Notes: generated by a model from the letters alone, not told the origin. A stretch of 64,000 bases of DNA from Pelomonas sp051857475 (GCF_051857475.1 NZ_JBPZGZ010000003.1:850131-914130); one strand, 5' to 3'. Shown: positions 8,760-17,886, numbered from the stretch's first letter. Numbers and translations are program-made.

Positions 8760-9371
8760 CTTCAGCAGGCTCAGGCCCAGCAGCACGAAGAGCCCGCCCG
8801 AGATGCGGTTGAACAGCCGCAGATGCCGGGCCTCGGTCAGGAAGCGGCGCAGCGTGCGGAACAGGCTCACGTAGAAGGCATGCGACACCAGGGCGAAGGC
8901 CGTGAAGGTGATCGTCAGCAGCACCGTCTGCCACAGCAGCGACTCGCCCGGTACCAGGAACTGCGGGAACAGCGCCGTGAAGAACAGGATGGCCTTGGGG
9001 TTGGTGACGGCCACGCCCAGGCCTTGCAGGAAGAGCTTGCCCGGCGTTGTCGGCTGGTGGGCCGAGGGCGAGGCATCCAGCCGCAGCGGCGCACTGCGCC
9101 ACTGCTTGATGCCGAGATAGATCAGGTAGCCGGCGCCGACCAGCTTGACGACCAGGAAGGCCGAAGCCGACACGGCCAGCAGGGCGCCCATGCCGGCCGT
9201 GGCCGCGCCCGAAACGATGAAGAGGCCGGCCGCATTGCCCAGCGAGCTGAACATCGTGTGTCGGGGGCCGACGGCCACCGAGTTGGAGATGGCCAGCAGC
9301 ACGCCCGGGCCCGGCGAGAAGCAGGTCAGCAGGGCGACGCCGCAGAACAGCAGCCAGGTCGAGAAGGGCAT
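8739..9371 (-). CDS. LysE/RhtB family amino-acid exporter
   Basis: 210-residue inner-membrane protein of the LysE type, with about six helices. Typical marks: LTCFSPGPGVLLAISNSVAVGPRH near the N-terminus (split here only for description), GAGYLIYLGIKQWRS after the third helix, and GLGVAVTNPKAILFFTALFPQF in the middle. Such proteins export amino acids or related metabolites by proton exchange. It is convergent with the acyl-CoA synthetase gene and overlaps it by 21 bases; substrate unknown. Confidence 0.9.
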   Translation of the reverse strand: MPFSTWLLFCGVALLTCFSPGPGVLLAISNSVAVGPRHTMFSSLGNAAGLFIVSGAATAGMGALLAVSASAFLVVKLVGAGYLIYLGIKQWRSAPLRLDASPSAHQPTTPGKLFLQGLGVAVTNPKAILFFTALFPQFLVPGESLLWQTVLLTITFTAFALVSHAFYVSLFRTLRRFLTEARHLRLFNRISGGLFVLLGLSLLKLRNRAA

Positions 9372-9413
9372 GACGAGCTCGAGAGATGCAGACCCGTCAG
9401 TCTAGGCAAGACC

Positions 9414-9917
9414 TCAAGACCGAGCGCGCTGGTAGTGCAATCGCCAGATCAGCGTCCAGGTCTTGCCGCCGTCGCTGCTGCCTTCCCAGTCCCAGTCGAA
9501 GCTGTCGGGCTTGATGTCGTAGAAGCGCATGCGCTGGCCTTTGAGCCGCTCGCCCACCGGCTGGAAGGCGGTGGCGAAGAAGCGCGTCTCGCCCTCGCTG
9601 CCACCGGTCAGCGCGAAGAAGCCGCCCTGGTTGTCGGCCCAGGCCTGGTGCCAGACGCCGGCCTTGTCCAGCACCGACAGGGAGCGGCCCAGCAGGCGCG
9701 GCGCGACGGCCGGGTCGCCGGCGAAGTCTTCCTCGATGACCTTGCCCTCCAGGATCTTGCTGACCCGGTTGCGGGCCTGGCCGGGGCTGCCGTTGGCGTT
9801 CTTCCAGGTGACCACCCAGTCGCCGACCCAGAAGTCGAACAGTTCGGCAGGCGTGGCGGCTTGGGCGGGCGAGAGCAGGGTGGCGAGCATGGCGATGGCG
9901 GCGAGCAGTGAGCGCAT
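9414..9917 (-). CDS. Exported protein of unknown function (DUF1579-like pattern)
   Basis: 167 residues from ATG 9917, with a signal peptide (MRSLLAAIAMLATLL then an AQAA cleavage site). The mature part reads FDFWVGDWVVTWKN, later DNQGGFFALTGGSEGETRFF and SFDWDWEGSSDGGKTW. The FWVGDW opening and the SSDGGKTW ending are seen in small secreted beta-barrel-like proteins of the DUF1579 kind. No catalytic motif is visible. The longer open frame upstream has no plausible start or coding look. Function not assigned. Confidence 0.72.
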   Translation of the reverse strand: MRSLLAAIAMLATLLSPAQAATPAELFDFWVGDWVVTWKNANGSPGQARNRVSKILEGKVIEEDFAGDPAVAPRLLGRSLSVLDKAGVWHQAWADNQGGFFALTGGSEGETRFFATAFQPVGERLKGQRMRFYDIKPDSFDWDWEGSSDGGKTWTLIWRLHYQRARS

Positions 9918-10056
9918 GGCGGCGAAGGGCAGTGACGAGGGCGCCAGCCTAGGCGGCGGCGGTCGCCCGCGGTGTTGCAGAAATTGCGTGCCGTGGTGTC
10001 GATTGCAGCGTCGCCCATTCGTCTTGGGCTTATCCCCTGCCACTCGAGGATGCCTG

Positions 10057-10506
10057 ATGAAGATCATTGAACGATCCGCCCTGACCGTCGTGGGCCTGCA
10101 GATCCATGCCACGCCGATGTCGCCCGCCATCCCCGCGCTGTGGCCGCGCTTCGTGGCCCGCATCCCCGAAATCGAGTCCGTGGCCGAACCGCGGGTCAGC
10201 TATGGCGTCATGCACAACCAGGCCGCGGACCAGAGCTTCGACTACCTGGCCGCGGTCTCCGTTGCGCCTTCGGCGGTGGCGCCCAATGGCATGACGCGGT
10301 TGACGTTGCCGGCGGGCCGCTATGCCTGTTTCAGCGTGCCGCTGTCGGGCCTGGGCGAAGGCTATTGCGACATCTTCGAACGCCAGCTGCCGGCCTCAGG
10401 TCATGTGCAGGTCGGCGGCCCGCTGTTCGAGCGCTATGGCGAGGACTTCTGCCCGGACGACCCCGCCTCGCTTGTCGAGATCTGGGTGCCGGTGGCGCCT
10501 CGCTAG
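10057..10506 (+). CDS. GyrI-like effector-binding domain protein
   Basis: 149 residues consisting of a single GyrI-like / AraC effector-binding fold: an opening IIERSALTVVGLQIHA, then SYGVMHNQAADQSFDYLAAVSV, LPAGRYACFSVPLSG and a C-terminal DDPASLVEIWVPV. Stand-alone copies bind small ligands or act as esterase-like or DNA-gyrase-inhibitor-like proteins. ATG 10057 gives the family's usual N-terminus. It is divergent from the exported gene at 9917 across 139 bases. Ligand unknown. Confidence 0.83.
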   Translation: MKIIERSALTVVGLQIHATPMSPAIPALWPRFVARIPEIESVAEPRVSYGVMHNQAADQSFDYLAAVSVAPSAVAPNGMTRLTLPAGRYACFSVPLSGLGEGYCDIFERQLPASGHVQVGGPLFERYGEDFCPDDPASLVEIWVPVAPR

Positions 10507-10555
10507 GGCGGCACGCGGATTGCCCGCTTGGTGTGCTTCAGCGCTGGAGTCCGCC

Positions 10556-10855
10556 ATGACCGACCTGCCTTCCCGCCTCCGCTTCGCTGCGGCCCTGCTG
10601 GCCGTCTTGCTGGCCGCCTGCCGCAAGGAGGTGCCGCCCCCGCCGGTGCCGCCGGCCGAGCCGACGCCGCGCGTGACGCCTAGCGAGGACCTGCGTGGCG
10701 CCTCCGACCAATCACAGGCGCCGCCCGCCGTCGGCGCGATGACCGCTGGCCAGGCGGCGGGCGGGCATTCGAGCCGGCCCATCCAGCCCAGCGGCGGGGA
10801 TGGCACCGCGGCGTCGGCTGCCAGCGCGCCGGCATCGAGGACCGCGCCACCCTAG
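10556..10855 (+). CDS. Small proline-rich lipoprotein, hypothetical
   Basis: 99 residues with a short positive start, a hydrophobic core and a lipobox LLAAC placing the lipidated Cys at residue 22. The mature part is proline-, alanine- and serine-rich (EVPPPPVPPAEPTP) and has no recognisable domain. It lies 49 bases after the GyrI-like gene and 9 bases before the AraC gene on the same strand. The composition is biased enough that some doubt about expression remains, but the intact lipobox supports it. Confidence 0.65.
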   Translation: MTDLPSRLRFAAALLAVLLAACRKEVPPPPVPPAEPTPRVTPSEDLRGASDQSQAPPAVGAMTAGQAAGGHSSRPIQPSGGDGTAASAASAPASRTAPP

Positions 10856-10864
10856 ACTGCGCGC

Positions 10865-11830
10865 ATGATCCTGCGCGACCTGCCCGATCTGGCACCCCGG
10901 CCCCTGACCGCCACCAACGCCGGCTTCCGGCAGTGGTTCGCTGAGCATTGGGGCCGCGAGAACGCCATCGTGATGGGCTGGTCGCGGGAGGTCGAATTCC
11001 CGCCGCACACCCAGACCCTGTCCATCAAGCGGGCATGGGGCGGCGAGGGCGAGGACTATCTGCTCACCGACCGGCGGCTGAGAGTCGACGCTGGCCACTG
11101 CCTGATCCTGAACCAGGGTGGCCACTATGGCGCCCGCATCCAGAGCCGCGAGCCGGTGCTGAGCTTCGGCGTGTTCTTTCGGCCCGGCATGGCAGCGGAG
11201 ATGGCGCATGCGGCCCGCCAGAGCCTGCCCCAGGCCCTGGCGGCCGACGGCGAGTTGGGAAGCCTGGCCCTGGGATTCGCGGAGCATCTGCGCCCGGCCG
11301 GCGGTGCCCTGGGCGCCGAGCTGGCCAGCCTGCGCGATGCCGTTCTCGCCGGGCGGGGCGAAAGCCTGGGTGATGCCGATGACGAAGCCTGGCTGGAAGA
11401 GCGCCTGCAGTCGCTGCTGTGGCGCATGCTGGAGGCCGAGCCCGGCTGGCGTTCGCGCAGCGGCCAGCTCGCCGGACTCAGCCGTGGCCAGCATGCCGAG
11501 TTGCTGGCGCGCCTGGACCGCGCCACCGACTACATGCTGAGCTGCCAGGCCGAGGCCCTGTCACTGGACGACATCGCCGCCGTGGCGCGGCTGTCCAAAT
11601 ACCACTTCGTGCGCTGCTTTCGTGCCTTGCAGGGCTGCACGCCCATGGCCTGGCTGGCGCGGCAGCGCACCGAGCAAGCGCTGCGCCTGCTGCAGGACGC
11701 GACGCTGTCGCTGGACGAGGTCGCCGCGCGCAGCGGCCTGGGTTCGCGCCAGACCCTGTTCCGCCAGCTCAAGCGCCGCGGCGGTGCGAGCGGCCAGGCC
11801 CTGCGCGCGCGCCTCAGCGCGAGGTCGTGA
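10865..11830 (+). CDS. AraC family transcriptional regulator
   Basis: 321 residues. The N-terminal half is a cupin-like sensor (FPPHTQTLSIKRAWGG, GHCLILNQGGHYGA). The C-terminal 100 residues carry two helix-turn-helix units: LSLDDIAAVARLSKYHFVRC with FRALQGCTPMAWL, then LSLDEVAARSGLGSRQTLFR. Regulated genes are unknown; neighbours are the small lipoprotein upstream and the convergent VWA gene, which it overlaps by 17 bases. Confidence 0.9.
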   Translation: MILRDLPDLAPRPLTATNAGFRQWFAEHWGRENAIVMGWSREVEFPPHTQTLSIKRAWGGEGEDYLLTDRRLRVDAGHCLILNQGGHYGARIQSREPVLSFGVFFRPGMAAEMAHAARQSLPQALAADGELGSLALGFAEHLRPAGGALGAELASLRDAVLAGRGESLGDADDEAWLEERLQSLLWRMLEAEPGWRSRSGQLAGLSRGQHAELLARLDRATDYMLSCQAEALSLDDIAAVARLSKYHFVRCFRALQGCTPMAWLARQRTEQALRLLQDATLSLDEVAARSGLGSRQTLFRQLKRRGGASGQALRARLSARS

Positions 11831-12980
11831 GCCCCTGGCCGGCGGCCCAGGACGCGATGTCCTCGCGGCGGATGGCCGCGGCCATCAGGCCGGGGAAGGC
11901 CTCGGGCGTGCAGGCGAAGGACGGCACGCCCAGGGCGGCGAGCTTGGTGGCCAGGCCGCGGTCGTAGGCCGGCGCACCCTCGTCGCTCAGGGCCAGCAGC
12001 GTCACGAACTGCACGCCGCTTTCCACCAGAGCCGCGGCGCGGCTCAGCAGGCCGGCTTCGACGCCGCCTTCGTAGAGGTCGGAGATCAGCACCAGGATGG
12101 TGTTGCGCGGCTCGCGGATGATGGACTGGCAATAGCCGACCGCGCCGTTGATGTCGGTGCCACCGCCCAGCTGCACGCCGAACAGCAGCTCCACCGGGTC
12201 GTCGAGCTGCTCCGTCATGTCCACCACCGCGGTGTCGAAGACGACGAGCTTGGTCGACACCGCCGGCAGCGAGGCCATCACCGCGCCGAAGATGCTGGAG
12301 TAGACGACCGAGTTGGCCATGGAGCCGCTCTGGTCGATGCACAGCACCACCTCGCGCTGCGGCCGGCGCGCCTTGCGGCCGTAGCCGATGAGCTGCTGGG
12401 GCACGACGGTGCGGTGTTCGGGCTGCCAGTGACGCAGATTGGCGCGGATGGTGCGATGCCAGTCGATCTCGGCGTGGCGCGGCCGGCGGTTGCGCTGGCT
12501 GCGGTCCAGGGCCCCGGTGATGGCCGAGCGCATCGGCTCCTCGAGCTTGCGCAGGAGCTGCTCGACGACGCGCCTCACCACGAGGCGGGCCGTCTCCTTG
12601 GTGTTGGCCGGGATCACGCGCGACAGCGAGATCAGCTGGGCGACCAGGTGCACGTCGGGCTGCACCGCGTTCAGCATCTCGGGCTGCAGCAGCATGTCGC
12701 GCAGGTTCAGCCGCTCCAGCGCGTCGCGCTGCATGACCTGCACGACGGAACTGGGGAAGTATTTGCGGATATCGCCCAGCCAGCGCGCCACGCTGGGCGA
12801 CGAGCCGCCGCGGCCACCGACGCGGTCGCGCGACTTGGCGCCGCCCGGGCCTGGGGCTTCGTACAAGGCCGCCAGCGCCTGGTCCATCTCCTGGGCCGGA
12901 CCCGACAGGTCGCCCAGTGCCGCCTCGGCTTCGCCGCCCAGCACGAGGCGCCAGCGGCGCAGTCGTTCGTCGGTGCTCAT
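11814..12980 (-). CDS. VWA (CoxE-like) domain protein of a MoxR operon
   Basis: 388 residues. The N-terminal half is helical and charged; the C-terminal half is a von Willebrand A domain with an intact metal site: DQSGSMA at about residue 218, the Thr in GGGTDI and the Asp in VLISDLYEGG. VWA partners of MoxR ATPases bind a divalent metal and act as adaptors for the AAA+ ring. It is the last gene of the five-gene minus-strand operon; its ATG overlaps the DUF5682 stop (ATGA). Its C-terminus overlaps the convergent AraC gene. Confidence 0.88.
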   Translation of the reverse strand: MSTDERLRRWRLVLGGEAEAALGDLSGPAQEMDQALAALYEAPGPGGAKSRDRVGGRGGSSPSVARWLGDIRKYFPSSVVQVMQRDALERLNLRDMLLQPEMLNAVQPDVHLVAQLISLSRVIPANTKETARLVVRRVVEQLLRKLEEPMRSAITGALDRSQRNRRPRHAEIDWHRTIRANLRHWQPEHRTVVPQQLIGYGRKARRPQREVVLCIDQSGSMANSVVYSSIFGAVMASLPAVSTKLVVFDTAVVDMTEQLDDPVELLFGVQLGGGTDINGAVGYCQSIIREPRNTILVLISDLYEGGVEAGLLSRAAALVESGVQFVTLLALSDEGAPAYDRGLATKLAALGVPSFACTPEAFPGLMAAAIRREDIASWAAGQGLTTSR

Positions 12981-15187
12981 GCGTTCAATCCCATCAACAG
13001 CCGCAGTGTCGGCAACGGCAACACGGCGCGGGCCTCGTCCCAGTCGGCGCCGGCCTGCGGGTCGGCCGCCACGGCGCCCTGCACGGCGCGCTGGCCCAGG
13101 TCGCGCCGCTCGCCAGCCGAGAACTGCGCGAAGCTGCGCCTCACCAGCGGCAGCACCTGCACGAAATGGGCTTCGCCCAGGCCGGCCAGCCAGGCATCCA
13201 CCAGGCCCCAGACGGTGGCGTCGTGCAGCAGCACGACGGCATTGCGGTTCAGAAAGCCATCCAGCCAGGCCGCGGCCTTGGGTGCATCGGCACCGGCCGA
13301 CAGATGCAGGGACAGCTGCTGGGCGGCCCGCTCGCTGGTCCAGTCGCCGGCGTCCAGCAGCAGGCGCGTGGCCAGGCCTTGCAGCAGCTCGTGGGCGGTG
13401 GGCAGGCCGGCCAGTTGCTCGAGGGCCTTGCGCCAGGCGGCGGTCTGATCCTCGGCGTCGCGCAAGCCGACGGCCGAGTGGGCAGCCAGCAGCTGAGTGC
13501 GCAGCGTGGCGGCGGCCTCATCGTCCAGGGCTGTGGCGGCCAGCGGCAGCGCGATGGCGCCGCGCACGATGAGGCTGTCCAGCAGATGCGACACCAGGCT
13601 GGCATCGGTCTGGCGCACATTGCCGTAGCGGAAGACCTGGGCCAGCGGCGGCAGGGCGGCCAGCAGCTGGCCGGCATCGCCGGTCAGGGCGGCGCGGTCC
13701 TGCAGGGCCTGGGTCGCGGCCGGAACGGCGGCGGGCAGATCGGCCAGCAGCACCGCGTCGATCAGCGCAGCCAGCTCGCCCAGGGCCTCGGTCTGGGCAC
13801 TGCGCTCGATGGCACGGTTGGCGGCGGCCTGGGCCACTGTCTGGCCGAAGCGGCTGGCCTCGATGAGGCGCAGCGCGAACTCGGGCTGCCATTGCAGGGT
13901 CCAGAGCTCGTGGAAGCTGCCGCGCGACGAGCGGCCCACCTGGGCGATCTCGCCCCAGGGCAGGTCCAGCAGCTTCAGGCGGTGCAACAGGTGGCTGCGC
14001 GCCAGATCGTTGGGCTGGCGCAGGTCCAGGTCCAGGGTCTTGCGCAGGGCCTCGGCCTTGAGACGCAGGCTTTTCTGCGTCTGCTCCAGGTCGCGCTGCA
14101 GCGGCACCGTGGGCAGGTCGGGTGGCACCGTGCCAAGGCGGTCGCCAACGACGAGGGCGTCGGCCACGAAGGCCAGCATCGCCTCGTCGCCCAGGGTCAG
14201 CACGGTGCGCGTGGCTTCGTGCAGTTCTTCCAGGCCGGGGGCGGGACGGCCGCGCAGGGCGGCCAGCGTGTCGGCCAGCCGGGCGGCTTCGATGAGGTGG
14301 GCGGAGGAGCAGTCCAGGTCGCGTTCGCGCATCAGCGCGGCCACGCGGGCCAGCCAGCCGATGCTGCGGCGCGCGCCGGTGTCGGCCCACAGATGCTCGT
14401 ACCAGCCCGGCGACGCGATGCCGGCGCCATAGCCGCTGGCGCGCGTCAGCAGCCGGTTGGTCCACGGCACCCAGGTGGCGGCGACCTTGAGCTTGGGGCA
14501 ACCGGCCAGGCCGTCCTTCAGCAACGTCGTGTCGGCCTTGGCCGTGACGTTCGCCTGCAGGGCCGGCAGATGCCAGGCGCCGCAGACGACGGCGATGCGC
14601 TCGAAACCTTCCTTCTGCGCTGCCCGCAGGCCCTGGCGCATCTGGGCCTCGCGCAGCAGGTCGCGGGTGTCGGTCTCCCCGACCTCGGCGCGCAGGGCCG
14701 TCATGGCCTCGGCGATGGCCGAGAACAGCTCCTCGCCGTCGCCGCGCTCCTCCACCTGGTGGTTCCACCAGGCCTCGCCGTCGGCATAGCCGGCGGCCTT
14801 GGCCAGTTCGCCCAGCGGGTCTTCACGCGGGCTGTCCTTGGCTTCGTCCTCGCTCTCGCGCTGCACTTTCGTCATCGCCAGCGAATGCGCCACGGCCAGG
14901 TCGATGAATCGCACCGGCACGCCGTTCGTGGCCGCCCAGCGCAGGGCCTGCCATTCGGGCGAGAACTCGGCAAAGGGGTGGTAGATCGCCAGCCCTGGTT
15001 CGTCGGGGCAATAGCTCAGCAGGGCCACCGGTGGGTTCATACCGGCCTGCAGCACCGCGCCGACGAGCTCGTCGGCCTCGGGCGGGCCCTCGACCAGCAC
15101 GCAGTCGGGCTTCAGCGCTTCCAGCGCACGCACCAGGCTGCGCGCGCAGCCCGGGCCGTGATGGCGGATGCCGAAGAGGTGGGCCAT
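12977..15187 (-). CDS. DUF5682 family protein (EreA/ChaN/TraB-like N-terminal fold)
   Basis: 736 residues. The N-terminal part reads HLFGIRHHGPGCARSLVRAL, then CVLVEGPPEADELV and, near residue 200, VVCGAWHLPAL. Pairs of His and Glu in this order are like the metal- or esterase-type active site of the erythromycin-esterase/ChaN/TraB group, so an enzymatic role is possible; this is my inference from motif style. The long C-terminal part is leucine/alanine-rich and helical. It sits between MoxR (2 bases upstream) and VWA (overlapping), which is the usual company of DUF5682. Biochemical function unknown. Confidence 0.85.
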   Translation of the reverse strand: MAHLFGIRHHGPGCARSLVRALEALKPDCVLVEGPPEADELVGAVLQAGMNPPVALLSYCPDEPGLAIYHPFAEFSPEWQALRWAATNGVPVRFIDLAVAHSLAMTKVQRESEDEAKDSPREDPLGELAKAAGYADGEAWWNHQVEERGDGEELFSAIAEAMTALRAEVGETDTRDLLREAQMRQGLRAAQKEGFERIAVVCGAWHLPALQANVTAKADTTLLKDGLAGCPKLKVAATWVPWTNRLLTRASGYGAGIASPGWYEHLWADTGARRSIGWLARVAALMRERDLDCSSAHLIEAARLADTLAALRGRPAPGLEELHEATRTVLTLGDEAMLAFVADALVVGDRLGTVPPDLPTVPLQRDLEQTQKSLRLKAEALRKTLDLDLRQPNDLARSHLLHRLKLLDLPWGEIAQVGRSSRGSFHELWTLQWQPEFALRLIEASRFGQTVAQAAANRAIERSAQTEALGELAALIDAVLLADLPAAVPAATQALQDRAALTGDAGQLLAALPPLAQVFRYGNVRQTDASLVSHLLDSLIVRGAIALPLAATALDDEAAATLRTQLLAAHSAVGLRDAEDQTAAWRKALEQLAGLPTAHELLQGLATRLLLDAGDWTSERAAQQLSLHLSAGADAPKAAAWLDGFLNRNAVVLLHDATVWGLVDAWLAGLGEAHFVQVLPLVRRSFAQFSAGERRDLGQRAVQGAVAADPQAGADWDEARAVLPLPTLRLLMGLNA

Positions 15188-15189
15188 GT

Positions 15190-16269
15190 TCAGTTCAGTT
15201 CCCTGAACGCCCGGTACAGATCCTTCCAGTCCGATCGCTCCTTGACGACGGTCTCGAGGTACTCCGTCCAGACAGCCTTGTCCTGCACCGGGTCCTTGAC
15301 AACGGCCCCGATCAAGCCGGCGGCCATGTCGGCTGGGCGCAGCACGCCGTCACCGAAATGGCCGGCCAGGGCCATGCCGCTGTTGATGACGGAGATGGCC
15401 TCGGCGGTGGACAGCGTGGAGGTGGGCGACTTGATGCGCGTCTTGCCGTCCTCGGTCTGGCCGCTGCGCAGCTCGCGGAAGATCTGCACGACGCGCTGCA
15501 CCTCCTTCAGTGCGGGCGGCTCGGCCGGCAGCTCCAGCGCCCGGCCCATCTCACCGACGCGTTTGGTGACGATGGCGATCTCGTCCTCGGCGCTGGAGGG
15601 CACCGGCAGCACGACGGTGTTGAAGCGGCGCTTCAGCGCGGCCGACAGTTCGTTGACGCCCTTGTCGCGGTTGTTGGCCGTGGCGATGACGCTGAAGCCG
15701 CGCACGGCCTGCACCTCGCTGGAGAGTTCGGGGATGGGCAGGGTCTTCTCGGACAGCACGGTGATGAGGCTGTCCTGCACGTCGGCCGGGATGCGCGTCA
15801 GCTCCTCGACACGGGCGATCTTGCCGTGGCGCATGGCCTGCATCAGCGGGCTGGGCACCAGGGCCGCTTCGGACGGGCCGTGGGCCAGCAGCTGGGCGTA
15901 GTTCCAGCCGTAGCGCAGCTGCTCCTCGCTGGTGCCGGCGGTGCCCTGGATCAGCCGCGTGGAGTCGCCGCTGATGGCCGCGGCCAGGTGCTCCGACACC
16001 CAGGACTTGGCCGTGCCCGGCACGCCGTACAGCAGCAGCGCGCGGTCGGTGGCCAGCGTCGCGACGGCGATCTCCATCAACCGCGCATCGCCGATGTATT
16101 TGGGGCTGAGCTCGAAGCCGTTGTCCAGCCGCCCGCCCATCAGATAGCGCACGACGGCCCAGGGCGACAGCTCCCAGTTGGCCGGGCGCTGGCGCGTGTC
16201 CGCGCGCTTCAGTTCGGCAAGCTCCTCGGCGAACTGGGTCTCGGCATGCTGGCGAAGTACAGAGTTCAT
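15190..16269 (-). CDS. MoxR-family AAA+ ATPase
   Basis: 359 residues. Walker A is LYGVPGTAKSW at about residue 97; the Walker B region reads GKIARVEELTR, with Glu-Glu where most MoxR proteins have Asp-Glu; sensor 1 is VIATANNRDKG and the arginine-finger region is LKRRFN. The N-terminus carries a short helical region (ELKRADTRQRPANWELSPWAV). MoxR ATPases remodel or activate partner proteins with VWA proteins. ATG 16269 overlaps the DUF5691 stop. Operon position three of five. Confidence 0.92.
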   Translation of the reverse strand: MNSVLRQHAETQFAEELAELKRADTRQRPANWELSPWAVVRYLMGGRLDNGFELSPKYIGDARLMEIAVATLATDRALLLYGVPGTAKSWVSEHLAAAISGDSTRLIQGTAGTSEEQLRYGWNYAQLLAHGPSEAALVPSPLMQAMRHGKIARVEELTRIPADVQDSLITVLSEKTLPIPELSSEVQAVRGFSVIATANNRDKGVNELSAALKRRFNTVVLPVPSSAEDEIAIVTKRVGEMGRALELPAEPPALKEVQRVVQIFRELRSGQTEDGKTRIKSPTSTLSTAEAISVINSGMALAGHFGDGVLRPADMAAGLIGAVVKDPVQDKAVWTEYLETVVKERSDWKDLYRAFRELN

Positions 16270-17813
16270 GGTGTCCTCGTCGGGATCAGGGTGTGCAGGG
16301 TGCGTCGCGCGGCGATGGTCCTGTCGACCAGGGCCAGCGCCTCGACGCAGCTGGGGGTTTCATCGGCACGGCGCGGCAGGTCGGCGAGGGCGCCGAAGCT
16401 GCTCGGGTGGGCGACGCAGGCGAAGTCGGCCAGCTGGCCGCGCAGGCCGTAGTCGGTGTTCAGCGCGCCGTCGCGGGCCTTGTCGTGCAGGGCGCGCACC
16501 AGCACGCCCGACAGTTCGGCCGACAGCGACTGCCCCGGCGGGCAGGCGTTCAGCGCCTGCATGAGCACGATGGCCAGCTGCTGCGAGCCGTTGCGTGCTG
16601 CGGCCATCAGATGGCGGTCGCGCGCGGCCGGTGGCAGCAGGCCCAGCACCGTGGCGGGGTCCATGCGCAGCGCGGGAGGCCAGCGGTCCAGCAGCGCGTC
16701 GCACCAGGCGTCGTCGGGCGCGGCCAGCAGCACGTCGGCCCAGCCGCGCACCAGGGCCTCGGTCCAGTCGGTGCCGGCGGCCCAGGCCAGCAGCTCGGCG
16801 GCCGTCATGCCGGTGTGGCGGCTCCACCAGGCCAGCGGCGTCTGGCGCACGAGCTGGTACAGCCACCAGGCGCGCTCGCCCAGGGTCTCGTGGGTGGGCC
16901 GGGTGGCGTCGACCTGGTCGGCCTTCCAGTCGCTGCCGGCGGCGGTGGGCGCATCGACTTGCCAGCGCTTGCGCAGCAGCAGGTCGCGATCCTGGGTCAG
17001 CAGGGGCGTGATGCGCTCGACGGCACGGCGCGGATGGGCGGCATCGGGCAGGCGCAGCAGCAGTTGCAGGGCGGCCTGGCGCACTTCCTTGCTGCGGTCG
17101 CCGCGCAGTGTTTCCAACAGCGGCTCGTCCGCCAGGCTGAGGCCGGTGGCGAGGGCGCTCGCCAGGTCGGCGCGCTCACGGGCGGGCAGTTCTGCGAGTG
17201 CGGCTTGCAGGCGTTCGCGACCGGCGGTCGCGTCGGTGGCACGCAGACGGGTCAGCCAGGCGCGGCGCTGCTCCAGCGTGCCTTCCGTCCATGGCGTGTC
17301 GCCGCCGTCGTCTTCGCTGACGCCGGCCGCATAGGCCCAGTCCTCGCGCTGCGCCGCCAGCCACAGGCCGCGCTGGCCCAGGGCCGGCAGCAGGGCGGCG
17401 CGCAGCGCGATCGAGCGGCGGCCCAGCTCCAGGGCCTGCGGCAGCAGCAGCCCGGGCAGGCGCAGCCCGGCCCGGGCCAGGATCACGAAGGCCTCGTGCG
17501 GCAGGCGCGCGGGACTGTCGAAGAGGGCCTGGCGCAGCGCGTCGAACACCAGGCCGGGTCCGGGCGCGGGCAGGGTCTCGTCGGCGGCCGGTGTGGGCAG
17601 TTCGGCGGGCGCGGCCGCGCCCTGCGCGCCGGCCAGGCCGCAGGCGGCCAGCACGGCGACGGTGCGCAGCAGCGCGGTGGCGGGGTCCGTGGCGGCACCA
17701 GCGGCTTGGCTGATGGTGTCGCCGATGTCGCCGGGCCAGGTGGGCAGCGGCGCCGCAAGGCGGTCCGTGCCGACCGTGGCGGCGGGCAGCAAGGCAGTCC
17801 AGGGCGAACTCAT
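16266..17813 (-). CDS. DUF5691 family helical-repeat protein
   Basis: 515 residues, rich in Leu, Ala and Arg, with no transmembrane segment. It opens WTALLPAATVGTDR and contains several degenerate helical pairs of HEAT-like character, for instance EVRQAALQLLLRLPDAAHPR and REDWAYAAGVS. It is found with SWIM, MoxR, DUF5682 and VWA genes, so a scaffold role in that complex is a reasonable inference. The AAGGGGG sequence six bases before ATG 17813 comes from a palindromic repeat lying between this gene and the SWIM gene. Confidence 0.82.
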   Translation of the reverse strand: MSSPWTALLPAATVGTDRLAAPLPTWPGDIGDTISQAAGAATDPATALLRTVAVLAACGLAGAQGAAAPAELPTPAADETLPAPGPGLVFDALRQALFDSPARLPHEAFVILARAGLRLPGLLLPQALELGRRSIALRAALLPALGQRGLWLAAQREDWAYAAGVSEDDGGDTPWTEGTLEQRRAWLTRLRATDATAGRERLQAALAELPARERADLASALATGLSLADEPLLETLRGDRSKEVRQAALQLLLRLPDAAHPRRAVERITPLLTQDRDLLLRKRWQVDAPTAAGSDWKADQVDATRPTHETLGERAWWLYQLVRQTPLAWWSRHTGMTAAELLAWAAGTDWTEALVRGWADVLLAAPDDAWCDALLDRWPPALRMDPATVLGLLPPAARDRHLMAAARNGSQQLAIVLMQALNACPPGQSLSAELSGVLVRALHDKARDGALNTDYGLRGQLADFACVAHPSSFGALADLPRRADETPSCVEALALVDRTIAARRTLHTLIPTRTP

Positions 17814-17817
17814 TGGT

Positions 17818-17883
17818 GCCCCCTTCGGCCTGCGGCCTGTCCCGCCAGGCGGGAGCGAGCTTGCTTGGGGCGGCCCGGCGCGG
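17818..17883 (-). repeat. Palindromic intergenic repeat, copy 4
   Basis: 66 bases between the SWIM and DUF5691 genes of the operon. On the minus strand it begins GCGCCGGGCCGCCCCAAGC, the same as the copy at 21511, has an inner palindrome (CTCCCGCCTGGCGGGA) and ends GCCGAAGGGGGCACC. Its end provides the likely ribosome site for the DUF5691 gene. It may also form an mRNA hairpin inside the operon. Confidence 0.72.
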
Positions 17884-17886
17884 CGC

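Noticed and set aside
12917..15901. Plus-strand open frame of almost 1000 codons across DUF5682 and MoxR
   Set aside because: Antisense shadow in GC-rich DNA; Gln/Gly/Ala/Arg-rich without domains, while the minus strand encodes clear families.
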